Source: Marinobacter alexandrii
GTDB taxonomy: Bacteria > Pseudomonadota > Gammaproteobacteria > Pseudomonadales > Oleiphilaceae
Length of the DNA: 64,000 nt
Assembly (NCBI RefSeq): GCF_005871205.1
Contig: NZ_SWKM01000011.1
Span: 1,302,001-1,366,000 of the forward strand
Direction of reading: 5' to 3'
The position numbers and the translations under genes were made by a program. Position 1 is the stretch's first letter, and the number at the start of each line of letters is the position of its first letter. Below the pieces are notes generated by a model. It was not told the DNA's origin. It was given only the letters and a program-made list of their open reading frames with translations, and ran no database searches. Shown one piece after another: positions 48,697 to 56,978 of the stretch.

Positions 48697-49690
48697 AACC
48701 CCTGCTTTGCAACCACTCGGTGGTTGTATCCAGCCAGCTGTGAGTCAGGTTGTGCAGGTTGATCTTGCCACTTTCCCGGTAAAGCGCCCGGAGCTCGGCC
48801 AGATGTGAGGCGTTGCCAGCGATCTGCTCCAGGATCACCCAGTCATTCCAGACATTTGAGAAGTGCCATGATGGATTGTCGATGTCGCAGTCAGGCAGCC
48901 GGTAGTGCAGGGTAGGTCGGCTTTTGATCCGTGGATCGACCACATAGTCACTGAGCAACTCTTCGTCCAGGTGCGCGAACAGCGGCAGCAGATCGAGCGC
49001 TCGGTTCCGGGTCGGGTTGGACTCCAGGTAATCCCGCATCAATTGCGCCTGGTCCGGGTTGTAGTCGTCATCCATCAGCTGGTCGACGTACTTGCTGCTC
49101 CAGGGCTCAATGTAGGTGGTGAACTTGCGGCTGATATCCAGCTGGTGGCGGGATTTCAGCCAGTCATACAGCACCGCAAAGGCCTGGAAATACCGAACTA
49201 GCGTGGCCGGTTGCAGGTCTGGAAGTTCCGGGTTCAGCTGCAAGCCGAACGCGTAGTAGATGGCTTCCCGACTGCCCAGCGCACCCTCTTCACGCAACGT
49301 CTCCATCAGCGCTTCCACCCGGGTCACATGGGAAAACGGTACCGGTGGGCTGATAATCTCGAGTGGCACAATGCGCTCGGCCGCAGCGTCGATCACTTCC
49401 ATAGCCTGGCCGCCCAGCTCGCGGATGGAGTCAGGAAGACGTTCATCAGCCAGATCCAGATCCTTAATCGGGTCGGAATCCAGTTCAATGGTGAAAGAGC
49501 CCAGATCTGTCTCTAACTTGGTGACATAACGGGAATCAAGCTTGGGTTTGGCGTCAAGGCAGCGTGCCACAAGCTGAACCAGCGCATCGTAACCGAGCCC
49601 GGACAATTCGATCTCAATCCCAACGCGGCGTTCGTCGCCACCCTCGGTGTACATAATGTCGGGCATTTTGCAGTCACTGGATTGAGTCAT
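48689..49690 (-). CDS. Amidoligase family enzyme
   Basis: 333 residues. Matches the amidoligase (COOH-NH2 ligase) family related to glutamine synthetase: RRVGIEIELSGL supplies Glu metal ligands, TDLGSFTIELDSDP and PLEIISPPVPF follow, and YYAFGLQLNPE has the conserved Asn/Glu. Such enzymes use ATP to join amines to carboxylates; substrates are unknown. The ATG at 49688-49690 has a GGGAG site; 15 codons upstream are dropped. The pairing with a C26-type amidotransferase is a published gene-neighbourhood theme (Iyer and colleagues, amidoligase analysis). It diverges from lexA with 207 bp between starts. Confidence 0.9.
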   Translation of the reverse strand: MTQSSDCKMPDIMYTEGGDERRVGIEIELSGLGYDALVQLVARCLDAKPKLDSRYVTKLETDLGSFTIELDSDPIKDLDLADERLPDSIRELGGQAMEVIDAAAERIVPLEIISPPVPFSHVTRVEALMETLREEGALGSREAIYYAFGLQLNPELPDLQPATLVRYFQAFAVLYDWLKSRHQLDISRKFTTYIEPWSSKYVDQLMDDDYNPDQAQLMRDYLESNPTRNRALDLLPLFAHLDEELLSDYVVDPRIKSRPTLHYRLPDCDIDNPSWHFSNVWNDWVILEQIAGNASHLAELRALYRESGKINLHNLTHSWLDTTTEWLQSRGYV

Positions 49691-49785
49691 AGCACTCCCT
49701 GGCACAGTAGTTTTGGTGGAATCACCATACCACACTCACCATTACGTTAAGGTTGATGCGGGCGATAGAAAATACCGGGCTGGGC

Positions 49786-49814
49786 TTTACACTGGATAAA
49801 ACACTGTATATAGT
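49786..49814 (+). promoter_or_regulatory. Candidate lexA promoter
   Basis: TTTACA, 17 nt, TATAGT: five of six -35 and five of six -10 positions match. The predicted start near 49821 abuts the LexA box. A second, one-sided CTGT half-site (49804-49819) covers the -10. Confidence 0.6.
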
Positions 49815-49821
49815 CATTTTA

Positions 49822-49837
49822 CTGTATATAAAAACAG
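49822..49837 (+). promoter_or_regulatory. LexA operator (SOS box)
   Basis: CTGTATATAAAAACAG, an exact match to the CTG-TATATAAAAA-CAG consensus, 60 bp upstream of the lexA ATG and just downstream of its promoter. It allows autoregulation and control of sulA. It also lies 132 bp upstream of the divergent amidoligase start. Confidence 0.93.
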
Positions 49838-49897
49838 GGCTGGCAGAAGGCCGCCAGTTCCGGGATCCATGTGATGGACGTGCAATGGAGTAGCTCA

Positions 49898-50509
49898 ATG
49901 AAGCTGACAGCAAGGCAATCTCAGGTGCTGGACATAATCCGGCGGTATCTGGACGAAACCGGTTATCCGCCAACCCGTGCGGAAATCGCCGCAGAGCTTG
50001 GGTTTCGCTCAGCTAACGCAGCCGAAGAGCATCTGCGTGCCCTGGCCCGCAAAGGGGCCATTGAGATGGTGCCGGGCGCCAGCCGCGGCATCCGGTTGCC
50101 GGAAGCCGAAGAAGATCTGGGTTTGCCGGTCATCGGTCAGGTGGCTGCAGGTAGCCCGATTCTTGCTCAGGAACATATTGAAGATCACGTCACGCTCCAG
50201 CCCGGCTTTTTCTCACCGTCAGCGGATTACCTGCTGCGGGTGCGGGGCATGAGCATGAAGGATATCGGTATCCTCGATGGCGATTTGCTGGCGGTCCACC
50301 GGACTCAGGACGTGCACAACGGCCAGGTGGTGGTCGCACGGGTGGGTGAAGAAGAAGTGACGGTCAAGCGCTTCCGGAAGGAAGGGTCGAAGGTCTACCT
50401 GATTGCCGAAAATGATGAGTTTGCGCCTATCGAGGTGGATCTCACCGAGCAGCAACTGTTTATTGAAGGGTTGGGAGTAGGTGTGATCCGTCGGTCGGAT
50501 CTGCACTGA
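49898..50509 (+). CDS. lexA: LexA repressor
   Basis: 203 residues. N-terminal winged helix-turn-helix ([37 protein letters not shown]) and a C-terminal S24 autoprotease domain. Cleavage site A84-G85 (QVAAGSP), catalytic S119 (GMSM) and K157. RecA filaments trigger self-cleavage. The ATG at 49898 gives the family start MKLTARQ; nine codons upstream are dropped. It forms an operon with sulA 41 bp downstream and carries an exact LexA box upstream. Confidence 0.98.
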   Translation: MKLTARQSQVLDIIRRYLDETGYPPTRAEIAAELGFRSANAAEEHLRALARKGAIEMVPGASRGIRLPEAEEDLGLPVIGQVAAGSPILAQEHIEDHVTLQPGFFSPSADYLLRVRGMSMKDIGILDGDLLAVHRTQDVHNGQVVVARVGEEEVTVKRFRKEGSKVYLIAENDEFAPIEVDLTEQQLFIEGLGVGVIRRSDLH

Positions 50510-50550
50510 TCCTATTGGATTGTTACAGAGAGTCGGAAAGCGGGTGAATC

Positions 50551-51042
50551 ATGGAACAATTGAGCTTCAATCAGAATATGGCTTATCAGCACGGTGCCCT
50601 GTCTCGTGCGGTCCCGCCCTCTGCGGCCGCCGAGCGACGTTCTCTGATACGCGCCCGTCGCCGGACCGAGACAGCCGAACCTGTGGTGACTGGCAACGTT
50701 ACCGAGATCATTCTGCCGGAAGGGCAGGTTGAAAACTTCCAGTTGCTGTTGCCGATGTTGACGCAACTGAACCAGGAGCGCCGTTGGCTGGCCTGGATCG
50801 ATCCGCCGCAGGCGTTGGTGAGCAAGTGGCAGACCATGCATGGCATTATTGCCGGTGAGTTGCTGGTGCTGAGATCCACCGCTGACCACTCGGCGCAAGA
50901 ATTGGCCGAGCGGGCACTGAGTGCCGGAACCTGTCACGCGGTAGTGATGTGGAGCCGAAAGCTAGCGAAGCCAGCATTTGAGGCCCTGCAAAGGGCGTCA
51001 GCGACGGGTAACAGTCATGGGGTGGTGCTTCGGCAGCGCTGA
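50551..51042 (+). CDS. sulA: SulA-type cell division inhibitor
   Basis: 163 residues. Matches the SulA family in the central TEIILPEGQVENFQLLLPML, WLAWIDPPQAL and AQELAERALSAGTCHAVVMW blocks. SulA blocks FtsZ assembly during the SOS response. The first 45 residues are basic and variable. It follows lexA without its own LexA box, so control is through lexA's operator, as in Pseudomonas. Confidence 0.93.
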   Translation: MEQLSFNQNMAYQHGALSRAVPPSAAAERRSLIRARRRTETAEPVVTGNVTEIILPEGQVENFQLLLPMLTQLNQERRWLAWIDPPQALVSKWQTMHGIIAGELLVLRSTADHSAQELAERALSAGTCHAVVMWSRKLAKPAFEALQRASATGNSHGVVLRQR

Positions 51043-51077
51043 AGCCGCGCCGGCGCGTATTTTTCAGGAGTGGTAGT

Positions 51078-51134
51078 CGGCCTCGGGCATATGAGGCCGG
51101 CCAAATCAGCGTAGCAAAAGCTGAGTAGCTACGC
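51078..51134. terminator. Two hairpins between convergent genes
   Basis: CGGCCTC/GAGGCCG (51078-51084 with 51093-51099) and GCGTAGC/GCTACGC (51109-51115 with 51128-51134). Neither has a U-tract. They lie between the sulA end and the convergent small gene and may end both transcripts or act as RNA stabilisers. Confidence 0.35.
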
Positions 51135-51147
51135 CGGAGTGGGTATC

Positions 51148-51408
51148 TCAGTGCAGGGTGTACGAAGGTTGGGGCTCGGTCGCCTCAAGTTCATCGTCTT
51201 CCCAGTCAATGTCGTGAGCGACATTGCCAACAGCTTCAATGCCAGCGGCGATCATCGCCTTGGCCACGTTCATATCCCGATCTTCCATCATTTCCCGTGC
51301 TTCTTCGGAAAAAGAGATCTTTACAAGCGGCGCGCTATCGTCGTCTATGCGGCGCAGTGCGTAGTCGCCGTTGCTCAGTTGTACGATTTCAAAAAATGAC
51401 GGTGACAT
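51148..51408 (-). CDS. Small conserved acidic protein next to lexA-sulA
   Basis: 86 residues: MSPSFFEIVQLSNGDYALRRIDDDSAP... with a compact beta-rich start and an acidic end (WEDDELEATEPQP). It occupies the position of a conserved hypothetical gene (PA3009-like) beside lexA-sulA in Pseudomonas. Function unknown. Ribosome site AAAGG. It is followed by no obvious partner other than the gene at 51455, which lies 46 bp upstream in the same direction. Confidence 0.85.
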   Translation of the reverse strand: MSPSFFEIVQLSNGDYALRRIDDDSAPLVKISFSEEAREMMEDRDMNVAKAMIAAGIEAVGNVAHDIDWEDDELEATEPQPSYTLH

Positions 51409-51454
51409 TCGTTAAACCTTTCAATTAGTGAGACCTGGCGTGGGCGGTGGTTGG

Positions 51455-51955
51455 TTACCACTCGCTGTGCTGTTCTTCCAGGGCATCGGCAAAAATTTTC
51501 ATGGCATCCAGGGTCTGGCGTAGCGCATCGATGGAACGGTCAGGCCCGGTTTCGGCTGACACCGCAATGATGTTTTCCGCAGACACCGATTTGCGGTTAA
51601 TCGGTGGCCGACTCTGGGATGCTGCCAACTGATCAAGGTGATTCCACCAGTTGTTGGCCTGACCCGCCAGTTCCCTTAACCGCGAGACCTCGTTGGCCTC
51701 GTCTCCGATTAACGCTGCCAGCTCGTCCAACGTTGCCGGTTCTTCCGTGCGCTGCTGGTAGAGACGGGCAATCATCACCAGTAGAAGCCCGCGAGCCCGC
51801 AATAGCAGTTCAATGGAGCCCTGCTTCATCGCTTCGCGGCCAAGGGCGTGCGCAGCTTCGGAGTCAGATCGCTGGTCACCGGAAGCTGCCTGGCTCAACA
51901 GTACCCGAGCCAGCACCAATTTCTGCGACACCAGTGAATGCCATTGTGAGGCCAT
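51455..51955 (-). CDS. Conserved helical protein (DUF6586-like)
   Basis: 166 residues, nearly all helical: WHSLVSQKLVLARVLLSQA, then MKQGSIELLLRARGLLLVMI and LRELAGQANNWWNHLDQL. It resembles the gene between sulA and topA in Pseudomonas (PA3010-like). No enzyme motif or signal peptide is visible. It is transcribed toward the 86-residue gene. Confidence 0.8.
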   Translation of the reverse strand: MASQWHSLVSQKLVLARVLLSQAASGDQRSDSEAAHALGREAMKQGSIELLLRARGLLLVMIARLYQQRTEEPATLDELAALIGDEANEVSRLRELAGQANNWWNHLDQLAASQSRPPINRKSVSAENIIAVSAETGPDRSIDALRQTLDAMKIFADALEEQHSEW

Positions 51956-52226
51956 GCGTTACCTGCGATCCCGATGCGGTTGTTTCAACCCGTTTAGTCA
52001 GTCGGCCAGCATAACATTTATGGCTGAAAACTTCTTCCCCCCTTCGGTTTTCGGCTACTTCTGGCAGGTTGGTTTCACAAGAAAACACAATTGTTGACTT
52101 GAAACGGCCGTTTGAATTTGGCAAAAGAGGCCCCGGTTGCGGGTGGTGCAGGTAGGCAGCGCCCGTGCGGTCTTGATGGATAGGTTGCGGCAGCCATCGA
52201 ATTGTCTGAATTTTGGAGGGAAAGGG

Positions 52227-53585
52227 ATGCGGGAATCTATGGTCGCGGGTATTGCGGCAGTCTTGCTTGGGGCGGCTGCGCCGGCTCTTGGTAAAGTAGC
52301 TCCGGTTGAGGCCAAGATACTGGGCCAGGAGCTGACTCCAGTGGGCGCGGAACGGAGCGCCAACAGTGCGGGTACGATTCCGGCGTGGACGGGCGGGCTC
52401 AAAACCCCGCCCAATGGTTCGCGCAAGGGCGAGGTTGAGATCAACCCGTTTCCTGAAGATAAGCCACTGTTTGTGATCACCGCTGAGAATCTGCACCTGT
52501 ACCGCGACAAGTTATCTGACGGCCATGTTCGGATGCTGGAGCAATACGGGTCGGATTTCTTCATGCCGGTGCACCAGACCCGGCGCAGCGCCGCCTTTCC
52601 CGAGCACGTGTACGAGAAGTCGCGGGAAAACGCGGTAAAGGCCGAGCTGCTGGACAACGGTAATGGCGTCCGCGACACCATCATGACCAGCCCGTTCCCG
52701 ATTCCGGCCAATGGCCTGGAAGCGATTTGGAATCACATTCTTCGGTATCGCGGCACCGAAGTTGCCTTCCGCAGCGGGTCAGCGACACCCCAGAGAGACG
52801 GTTCCTACAATCCAGTGGTCAATGACTACGAGTATTTCTTTGGCTACAGCAAAAAAGGCGCTGAACTGCCAGAGATTGATAACAAGATCTTTTACCTGAA
52901 GACCGACACTATTTCCCCATCGTCCCTGGCGGGCACCATTACTCTGGTGCACGAGACACTCGATCAGATCCGCTCACCCCGACTGGCCTGGCGTTACGAT
53001 GCCGGCTCCCGGCGCTTGCGGCGGTCGCCAAATTTGGCCTATGAGACTAACTTGCCGAACTCGTCGTCCCTGCGCTCGGTGGACCAGAAGGACATGTACA
53101 ACGGTGCGCCTAATCAGTACGACTGGACTCTGAAGGGCAAGCGCGAGCTGTTTGTGCCCTACAACGCTTATAAGTTGCACGATAGTGGCGTTAAGCCTGA
53201 CGACGTAATCCGGGCGCGGCATATTAATCAGAGCCTGACTCGCTATGAGTTGCACCGGGTCTGGGTGGTAGAGGCAAAGCGTCGTACCGGCATCGGCCAC
53301 ATCTATGACCGACGGGTCTTCTACCTCGACGAGGACAGTTGGCAGATCGTCGCGTCGGAGGAATACGACCAGGAAGGCAAATTGTGGCGGGTGTCCGAAG
53401 CCCACAATATTAGCTATTACAGTGAGCCGGTATTCTGGACTACCATGGAAATGACGTACGATTTGAACGCCGAACGTTATTACATTGATGGTTTGGATGA
53501 CGGTTTTCCGGCATACGACTTCAATCCAGGGTTCCGCGGCGGTGATTTCACCGCGTCTGCCGCCCGTCGTGACGCGCGCCGCTGA
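52227..53585 (+). CDS. DUF1329 family exported protein
   Basis: 452 residues with a signal peptide (MVAGIAAVLLGAAAPALG). The DUF1329 domain is evident from LGQELTPVGAERSANSAGTIPAW, DGSYNPVVNDYEYFFGYS, RSPRLAWRYDAGSRRLRRSP and NQYDWTLKGKRELFVPYNAY. These LolA/LppX-like proteins are often encoded beside a DUF1302 outer-membrane protein and linked to envelope lipid handling; no DUF1302 gene is adjacent here. Start ATG 52227 has GGAGGG; upstream codons are dropped. Upstream 51956-52226 has a TTGACT hexamer and a 12-bp palindrome AAACGGCCGTTT at 52102-52113. Confidence 0.92.
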   Translation: MRESMVAGIAAVLLGAAAPALGKVAPVEAKILGQELTPVGAERSANSAGTIPAWTGGLKTPPNGSRKGEVEINPFPEDKPLFVITAENLHLYRDKLSDGHVRMLEQYGSDFFMPVHQTRRSAAFPEHVYEKSRENAVKAELLDNGNGVRDTIMTSPFPIPANGLEAIWNHILRYRGTEVAFRSGSATPQRDGSYNPVVNDYEYFFGYSKKGAELPEIDNKIFYLKTDTISPSSLAGTITLVHETLDQIRSPRLAWRYDAGSRRLRRSPNLAYETNLPNSSSLRSVDQKDMYNGAPNQYDWTLKGKRELFVPYNAYKLHDSGVKPDDVIRARHINQSLTRYELHRVWVVEAKRRTGIGHIYDRRVFYLDEDSWQIVASEEYDQEGKLWRVSEAHNISYYSEPVFWTTMEMTYDLNAERYYIDGLDDGFPAYDFNPGFRGGDFTASAARRDARR

Positions 53586-53623
53586 TCGCTCGATACCAAG
53601 AGCACCTGACAGGAGAAAGCACC

Positions 53624-53953
53624 ATGGCCGATCCCCGGGAACACCTGGACCGTTTTGACCGACTGATGGCAGACCTTGGACGTGCGCTGAGCGCGCAGGA
53701 TTGGGACCGGCTTGCAGAGCTGAACCGTCAGGTGCAGCCAGCGGCAGAGCCTTTGATGGTGGCGCTGGAGGCTCAGGAGTTGAGTGCGGGTGAAGTGCGG
53801 ACCCGGCTGGAGGAGATGCAGCAGTTGGTCGAGGCAATGGATCAGGGCGCCGTTCGGGCCCGACAGGAAGCTCAGGACGCACTCAAAGGTGTAAACCAAA
53901 ATCGCAATGCCGCGAAGATGTACCAAAACGTTTCATCGAACCGTCCAAAATAG
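53624..53953 (+). CDS. fliT: FliT-type flagellar chaperone
   Basis: 109 residues, helical throughout: ADPREHLDRFDRLMADLGRAL, then DWDRLAELNRQVQPAAEPLM, ending in ALKGVNQNRNAAKMYQ, a typical FliT C-terminus. FliT binds FliD before export. Here it is separated from fliD and fliS by 46 kb but retains its place before fleQ. The ribosome site is AGGAG. No close homologue could be checked; family membership rests on size, helix pattern and position. Confidence 0.8.
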   Translation: MADPREHLDRFDRLMADLGRALSAQDWDRLAELNRQVQPAAEPLMVALEAQELSAGEVRTRLEEMQQLVEAMDQGAVRARQEAQDALKGVNQNRNAAKMYQNVSSNRPK

Positions 53954-53963
53954 CGTCATAAAA

Positions 53964-53992
53964 TTGACTCTAAGACCTGTAGAGTCTTAAAT
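53964..53992 (+). promoter_or_regulatory. Candidate fleQ promoter with internal palindrome
   Basis: TTGACT, 17 nt, TTAAAT. The spacer is filled by GACTCTA, 7 nt, TAGAGTC (53966-53986). Predicted start near 53999, 25 nt before the ATG of fleQ. The palindrome could be an operator that blocks RNA polymerase, or a weak terminator for fliT. Confidence 0.6.
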
Positions 53993-54023
53993 AGCGCTCA
54001 AATCCATCAAGAGATTCTGGTGA

Positions 54024-55475
54024 ATGTCCAAAAATAATAAGGTGCTCGTGCTGAGTGACGATGTTGCTAAACGCAGGGACATGGTCACAATTCTTGAGTT
54101 CATCGGCGAAGAGCAGGTTGTTGATGGGACGGATGCGTTCGAGCTTCTGAAATCTGCGGATGCCGACAGCCTTGATGACATTTCGGTAGCCATCATCGAT
54201 GGTGAGGACGAAAGTGTTGTTGAAACCGTTGCCTCTATCTGTGGCTGCACCCAGGGTGTTCCACTTCTGCTGGTTGGCGATCCGACGCTCAAGGGATTGT
54301 CCACTGATGACTCAGCCCGAGTGATCGCGCGCATGGAATGGCCGCTGAATTACACCAAGTTTGTTGATTCGCTGTACCGGGCCCAAATCTATCGCGACCA
54401 ATTCAGTCGCTCTCGGGAACGTGGTCAGCAGCGGGGGCTGCAGCTGTTTCGGAGCCTGGTTGGCACTTCCCGTAAGGTCCACCAGGTGCGCCAACTGATG
54501 GAGCAGGTGGCCGATAAGGACGTCAGTGTGCTGATCACCGGCGAGTCCGGTACCGGCAAGGAAGTGGTCGCCCGCAATCTGCATTATCATTCCGCACGTC
54601 GTGACAAGCCCTTTGTGCCGGTGAACTGTGGCGCTATTCCGGCGGAATTGCTGGAGAGCGAGCTGTTTGGCCATGAAAAAGGCGCATTCACGGGCGCCAT
54701 CACGGCACGGGTGGGCCGTTTCGAGATGGCCGAGGGTGGCACGCTGTTTCTGGATGAAATCGGGGATATGCCGTTGAGCATGCAGGTCAAGATCCTGCGC
54801 GTGCTCCAGGAGCGGACCTTTGAGCGGGTGGGCAGCAACCGAACCTTGTCTGCAGATGTTCGGATCATTGCCGCAACCCACAAACACCTCGAAGACATGA
54901 TCGAGTCCGGCGATTTCCGGGAAGATCTGTACTACCGCCTGAACGTTTTCCCCATCGAAATGCCGGCCCTGCGTGAGCGGGTGGAAGACATACCGCTGCT
55001 GATCAACGAGCTGATTGCTCGGATGGAAAAGGAAAAGCGTGGGTCGCTACGGATGAATTCAGCGGCGATCATGAGTCTGTGTCGCCACAATTGGCCGGGC
55101 AATGTTCGGGAACTGGCGAACCTGGTCGAGCGGCTGGCCATTATGCACCCCTATGGGGTGATTGGCGTCCAGGAGCTGCCGAAAAAGTTTCGGTACGTGG
55201 ACGACTACGACGAGAATCGGCCGGTTGAAGATACCGGTATGCCCTCGGCGATACCGGGCCTGGTTGGCCTGGACGCGCCAGCGCTGTTGCCAGTCAATGG
55301 CATTGATCTGAAGGATTATCTGTCGAATCTGGAAAAGCAGCTCATCCAGCAGGCACTGGATGAAGCCGGCGGTGTTGTGGCTCGGGCAGCCGAGAAGCTC
55401 AGGATTCGGCGAACCACGCTGGTGGAGAAAGTTCGAAAGTACGGGCTCAGAGAAGAAGAGCCGGAAGAATCCTGA
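54024..55475 (+). CDS. fleQ: Flagellar master regulator FleQ
   Basis: 483 residues. An atypical N-terminal receiver-like domain lacks a standard phospho-acceptor. The AAA+ core has Walker A GESGTGKE (173-180), GAFTGA (sigma54 contact), Walker [10 protein letters not shown] and the R-finger region; the C-terminal HTH is [29 protein letters not shown] at 141-150 matches the c-di-GMP-binding LFRS motif of Pseudomonas FleQ. It activates sigma54 flagellar promoters, and c-di-GMP switches its output. It follows fliT by 70 bp and precedes fleSR with a sigma54 site. Confidence 0.96.
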   Translation: MSKNNKVLVLSDDVAKRRDMVTILEFIGEEQVVDGTDAFELLKSADADSLDDISVAIIDGEDESVVETVASICGCTQGVPLLLVGDPTLKGLSTDDSARVIARMEWPLNYTKFVDSLYRAQIYRDQFSRSRERGQQRGLQLFRSLVGTSRKVHQVRQLMEQVADKDVSVLITGESGTGKEVVARNLHYHSARRDKPFVPVNCGAIPAELLESELFGHEKGAFTGAITARVGRFEMAEGGTLFLDEIGDMPLSMQVKILRVLQERTFERVGSNRTLSADVRIIAATHKHLEDMIESGDFREDLYYRLNVFPIEMPALRERVEDIPLLINELIARMEKEKRGSLRMNSAAIMSLCRHNWPGNVRELANLVERLAIMHPYGVIGVQELPKKFRYVDDYDENRPVEDTGMPSAIPGLVGLDAPALLPVNGIDLKDYLSNLEKQLIQQALDEAGGVVARAAEKLRIRRTTLVEKVRKYGLREEEPEES

Positions 55476-55642
55476 GCCCGGGTTAGGGTATTTTCTGGCG
55501 ACAGTAAGCCCGGCCTCCCTTCGGTATAACGGCGTCAAAGGTTTGTAACCGATGGCGCCGTTCGCGTTTCTGGCCGACGTAAAACCGTCGCGACCTGTCT
55601 TTTGAATTTTCTTTCTTGCTGATAATTAACGAAAAAACCGAG

Positions 55643-55658
55643 TTGGCACGGTGCTGGC
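55643..55658 (+). promoter_or_regulatory. Candidate sigma54 promoter for fleSR
   Basis: TTGGCACGGTGCTGGC. -24 TTGGCACG is an exact match, the GG and GC are 10 nt apart, and only one base of the -12 (TGGC for TTGC) differs. About 70 bp before the fleS ATG. FleQ is the expected activator, as for fleSR in P. aeruginosa. Confidence 0.75.
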
Positions 55659-55727
55659 TTATACCCCCTGCAAACGAATAATCCGAATGGTGCGGCCTAG
55701 GGGTTGGGCCGGTCAGGGGGCGAAGGT

Positions 55728-56966
55728 ATGAGTCAGGCACATTTTGTTATCCAGTCCGAGGCACAGAAGGCCGGGGCGAATGCGGCGGCAGACGTCAACG
55801 ACAAGGTTACGGCCCTGTTCCCGGAGCAGGACGACGAGGCGGTGGATTCGGCGCTGGAGCTGTTTAACCGCATGTCCCGACAGATTACCGATTCCTACCG
55901 CACCCTCGAATCCCGGGTCAATCAGCTATCCGGTGAGCTGTCCCAGGAAACCATGCAGCGCCAGCAGGAGCTGGAAGAAAAAGAGCAGCTTGCTGACCGC
56001 CTGTCGACTCTGCTGAAGGCCCTGCCAGCGGGGGTGGTGGTACTGGACAGTCAGGGTGTAGTGACCCAGACCAACCCGGCGGCCATTTCGCTGTTGGGAG
56101 AACCCCTGGACGGCGAGCGCTGGGTGGATGTTATCCGTCGGTGTTTCGCGCCGCGTCGGGACGACGGCCACGAAGTCTCCCTGAAAGACGGTCGCCGGGT
56201 GAGCATTGAAATCCGGACCATGGAAAACCAACCCGGTCAGCTAATCCTGCTGACGGACCTGACGGAAACCCGCCAGCTTCAGTCGCAGCTTTCTCACGCC
56301 CAGCGTCTGTCTGCCATGGGCAAGATGGTGGCGTCTCTGGCGCACCAGATCCGCACCCCGCTGTCGGCAGCCATTCTGTATGGCGGCCATCTGAGCCAGG
56401 AAGATCTTGATGAAGAGATGCGCCAGCGCTGCGCGTCCCGTTTGATGTCCCGTCTGACGCACCTGGAGCAGCAGGTGCGCGATATGCTGATTTTTGCTCG
56501 CGGCGAGACCCGTCTGGCGGAGGAGTTGTCCGCTGAGACATTGGTATCGGCGCTGGACTCTGCGTTAGAGGGACTGAAGCTCAATGCCGGAGCCACGGTA
56601 TCGATTGTGGACGAGGTGTCAGACGATTGCGGGCTGATGTGTAACCGCGATGCGCTCGTCGGAGCCTGCACCAACCTGGTCAATAACAGCCTGGAAGCTG
56701 GCGCCACCACGGTTGCCGTGCAGGTGGTGGCCGAGGGCAGTGAACTGGTTATCCGGGTGGTCGACAACGGCCCGGGTTTCCCGTCTTCGGAGGCCGGGCG
56801 TTTGCTTGAAGCGTTCTACACGACCAAGTCCCACGGTACCGGACTCGGCTTGGCGGTTGTCCAGGCCGTGGTGAAGGCCCACCAGGGCCAGTTCCATATT
56901 GAAGCGCTGTCGCAGGGTGGCGCGGTCGCCACCCTGCGCCTGCCGCTACTGAAGAATAACTATTAA
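55728..56966 (+). CDS. fleS: Flagellar sensor kinase FleS
   Basis: 412 residues. No membrane segment. An N-terminal coiled stretch (RQITDSYRTLESRVNQL) leads into a PAS domain (GVVVLDSQGVVTQTNPAA), then HisKA with H206 (SLAHQIRTPLSAAI) and HATPase (NLVNNSLEAGA, DNGPGFP, GTGLGLAVVQ). It phosphorylates FleR. The ATG at 55728 has a purine-rich site; eight upstream codons are dropped. Ends 12 bp before fleR. Confidence 0.95.
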   Translation: MSQAHFVIQSEAQKAGANAAADVNDKVTALFPEQDDEAVDSALELFNRMSRQITDSYRTLESRVNQLSGELSQETMQRQQELEEKEQLADRLSTLLKALPAGVVVLDSQGVVTQTNPAAISLLGEPLDGERWVDVIRRCFAPRRDDGHEVSLKDGRRVSIEIRTMENQPGQLILLTDLTETRQLQSQLSHAQRLSAMGKMVASLAHQIRTPLSAAILYGGHLSQEDLDEEMRQRCASRLMSRLTHLEQQVRDMLIFARGETRLAEELSAETLVSALDSALEGLKLNAGATVSIVDEVSDDCGLMCNRDALVGACTNLVNNSLEAGATTVAVQVVAEGSELVIRVVDNGPGFPSSEAGRLLEAFYTTKSHGTGLGLAVVQAVVKAHQGQFHIEALSQGGAVATLRLPLLKNNY

Positions 56967-56978
56967 TCGGAGGCAACC

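Noticed and set aside
55476..55642. Terminator after fleQ
   Set aside because: Several short inverted matches occur but none with a stable stem and a U-tract; left uncalled.
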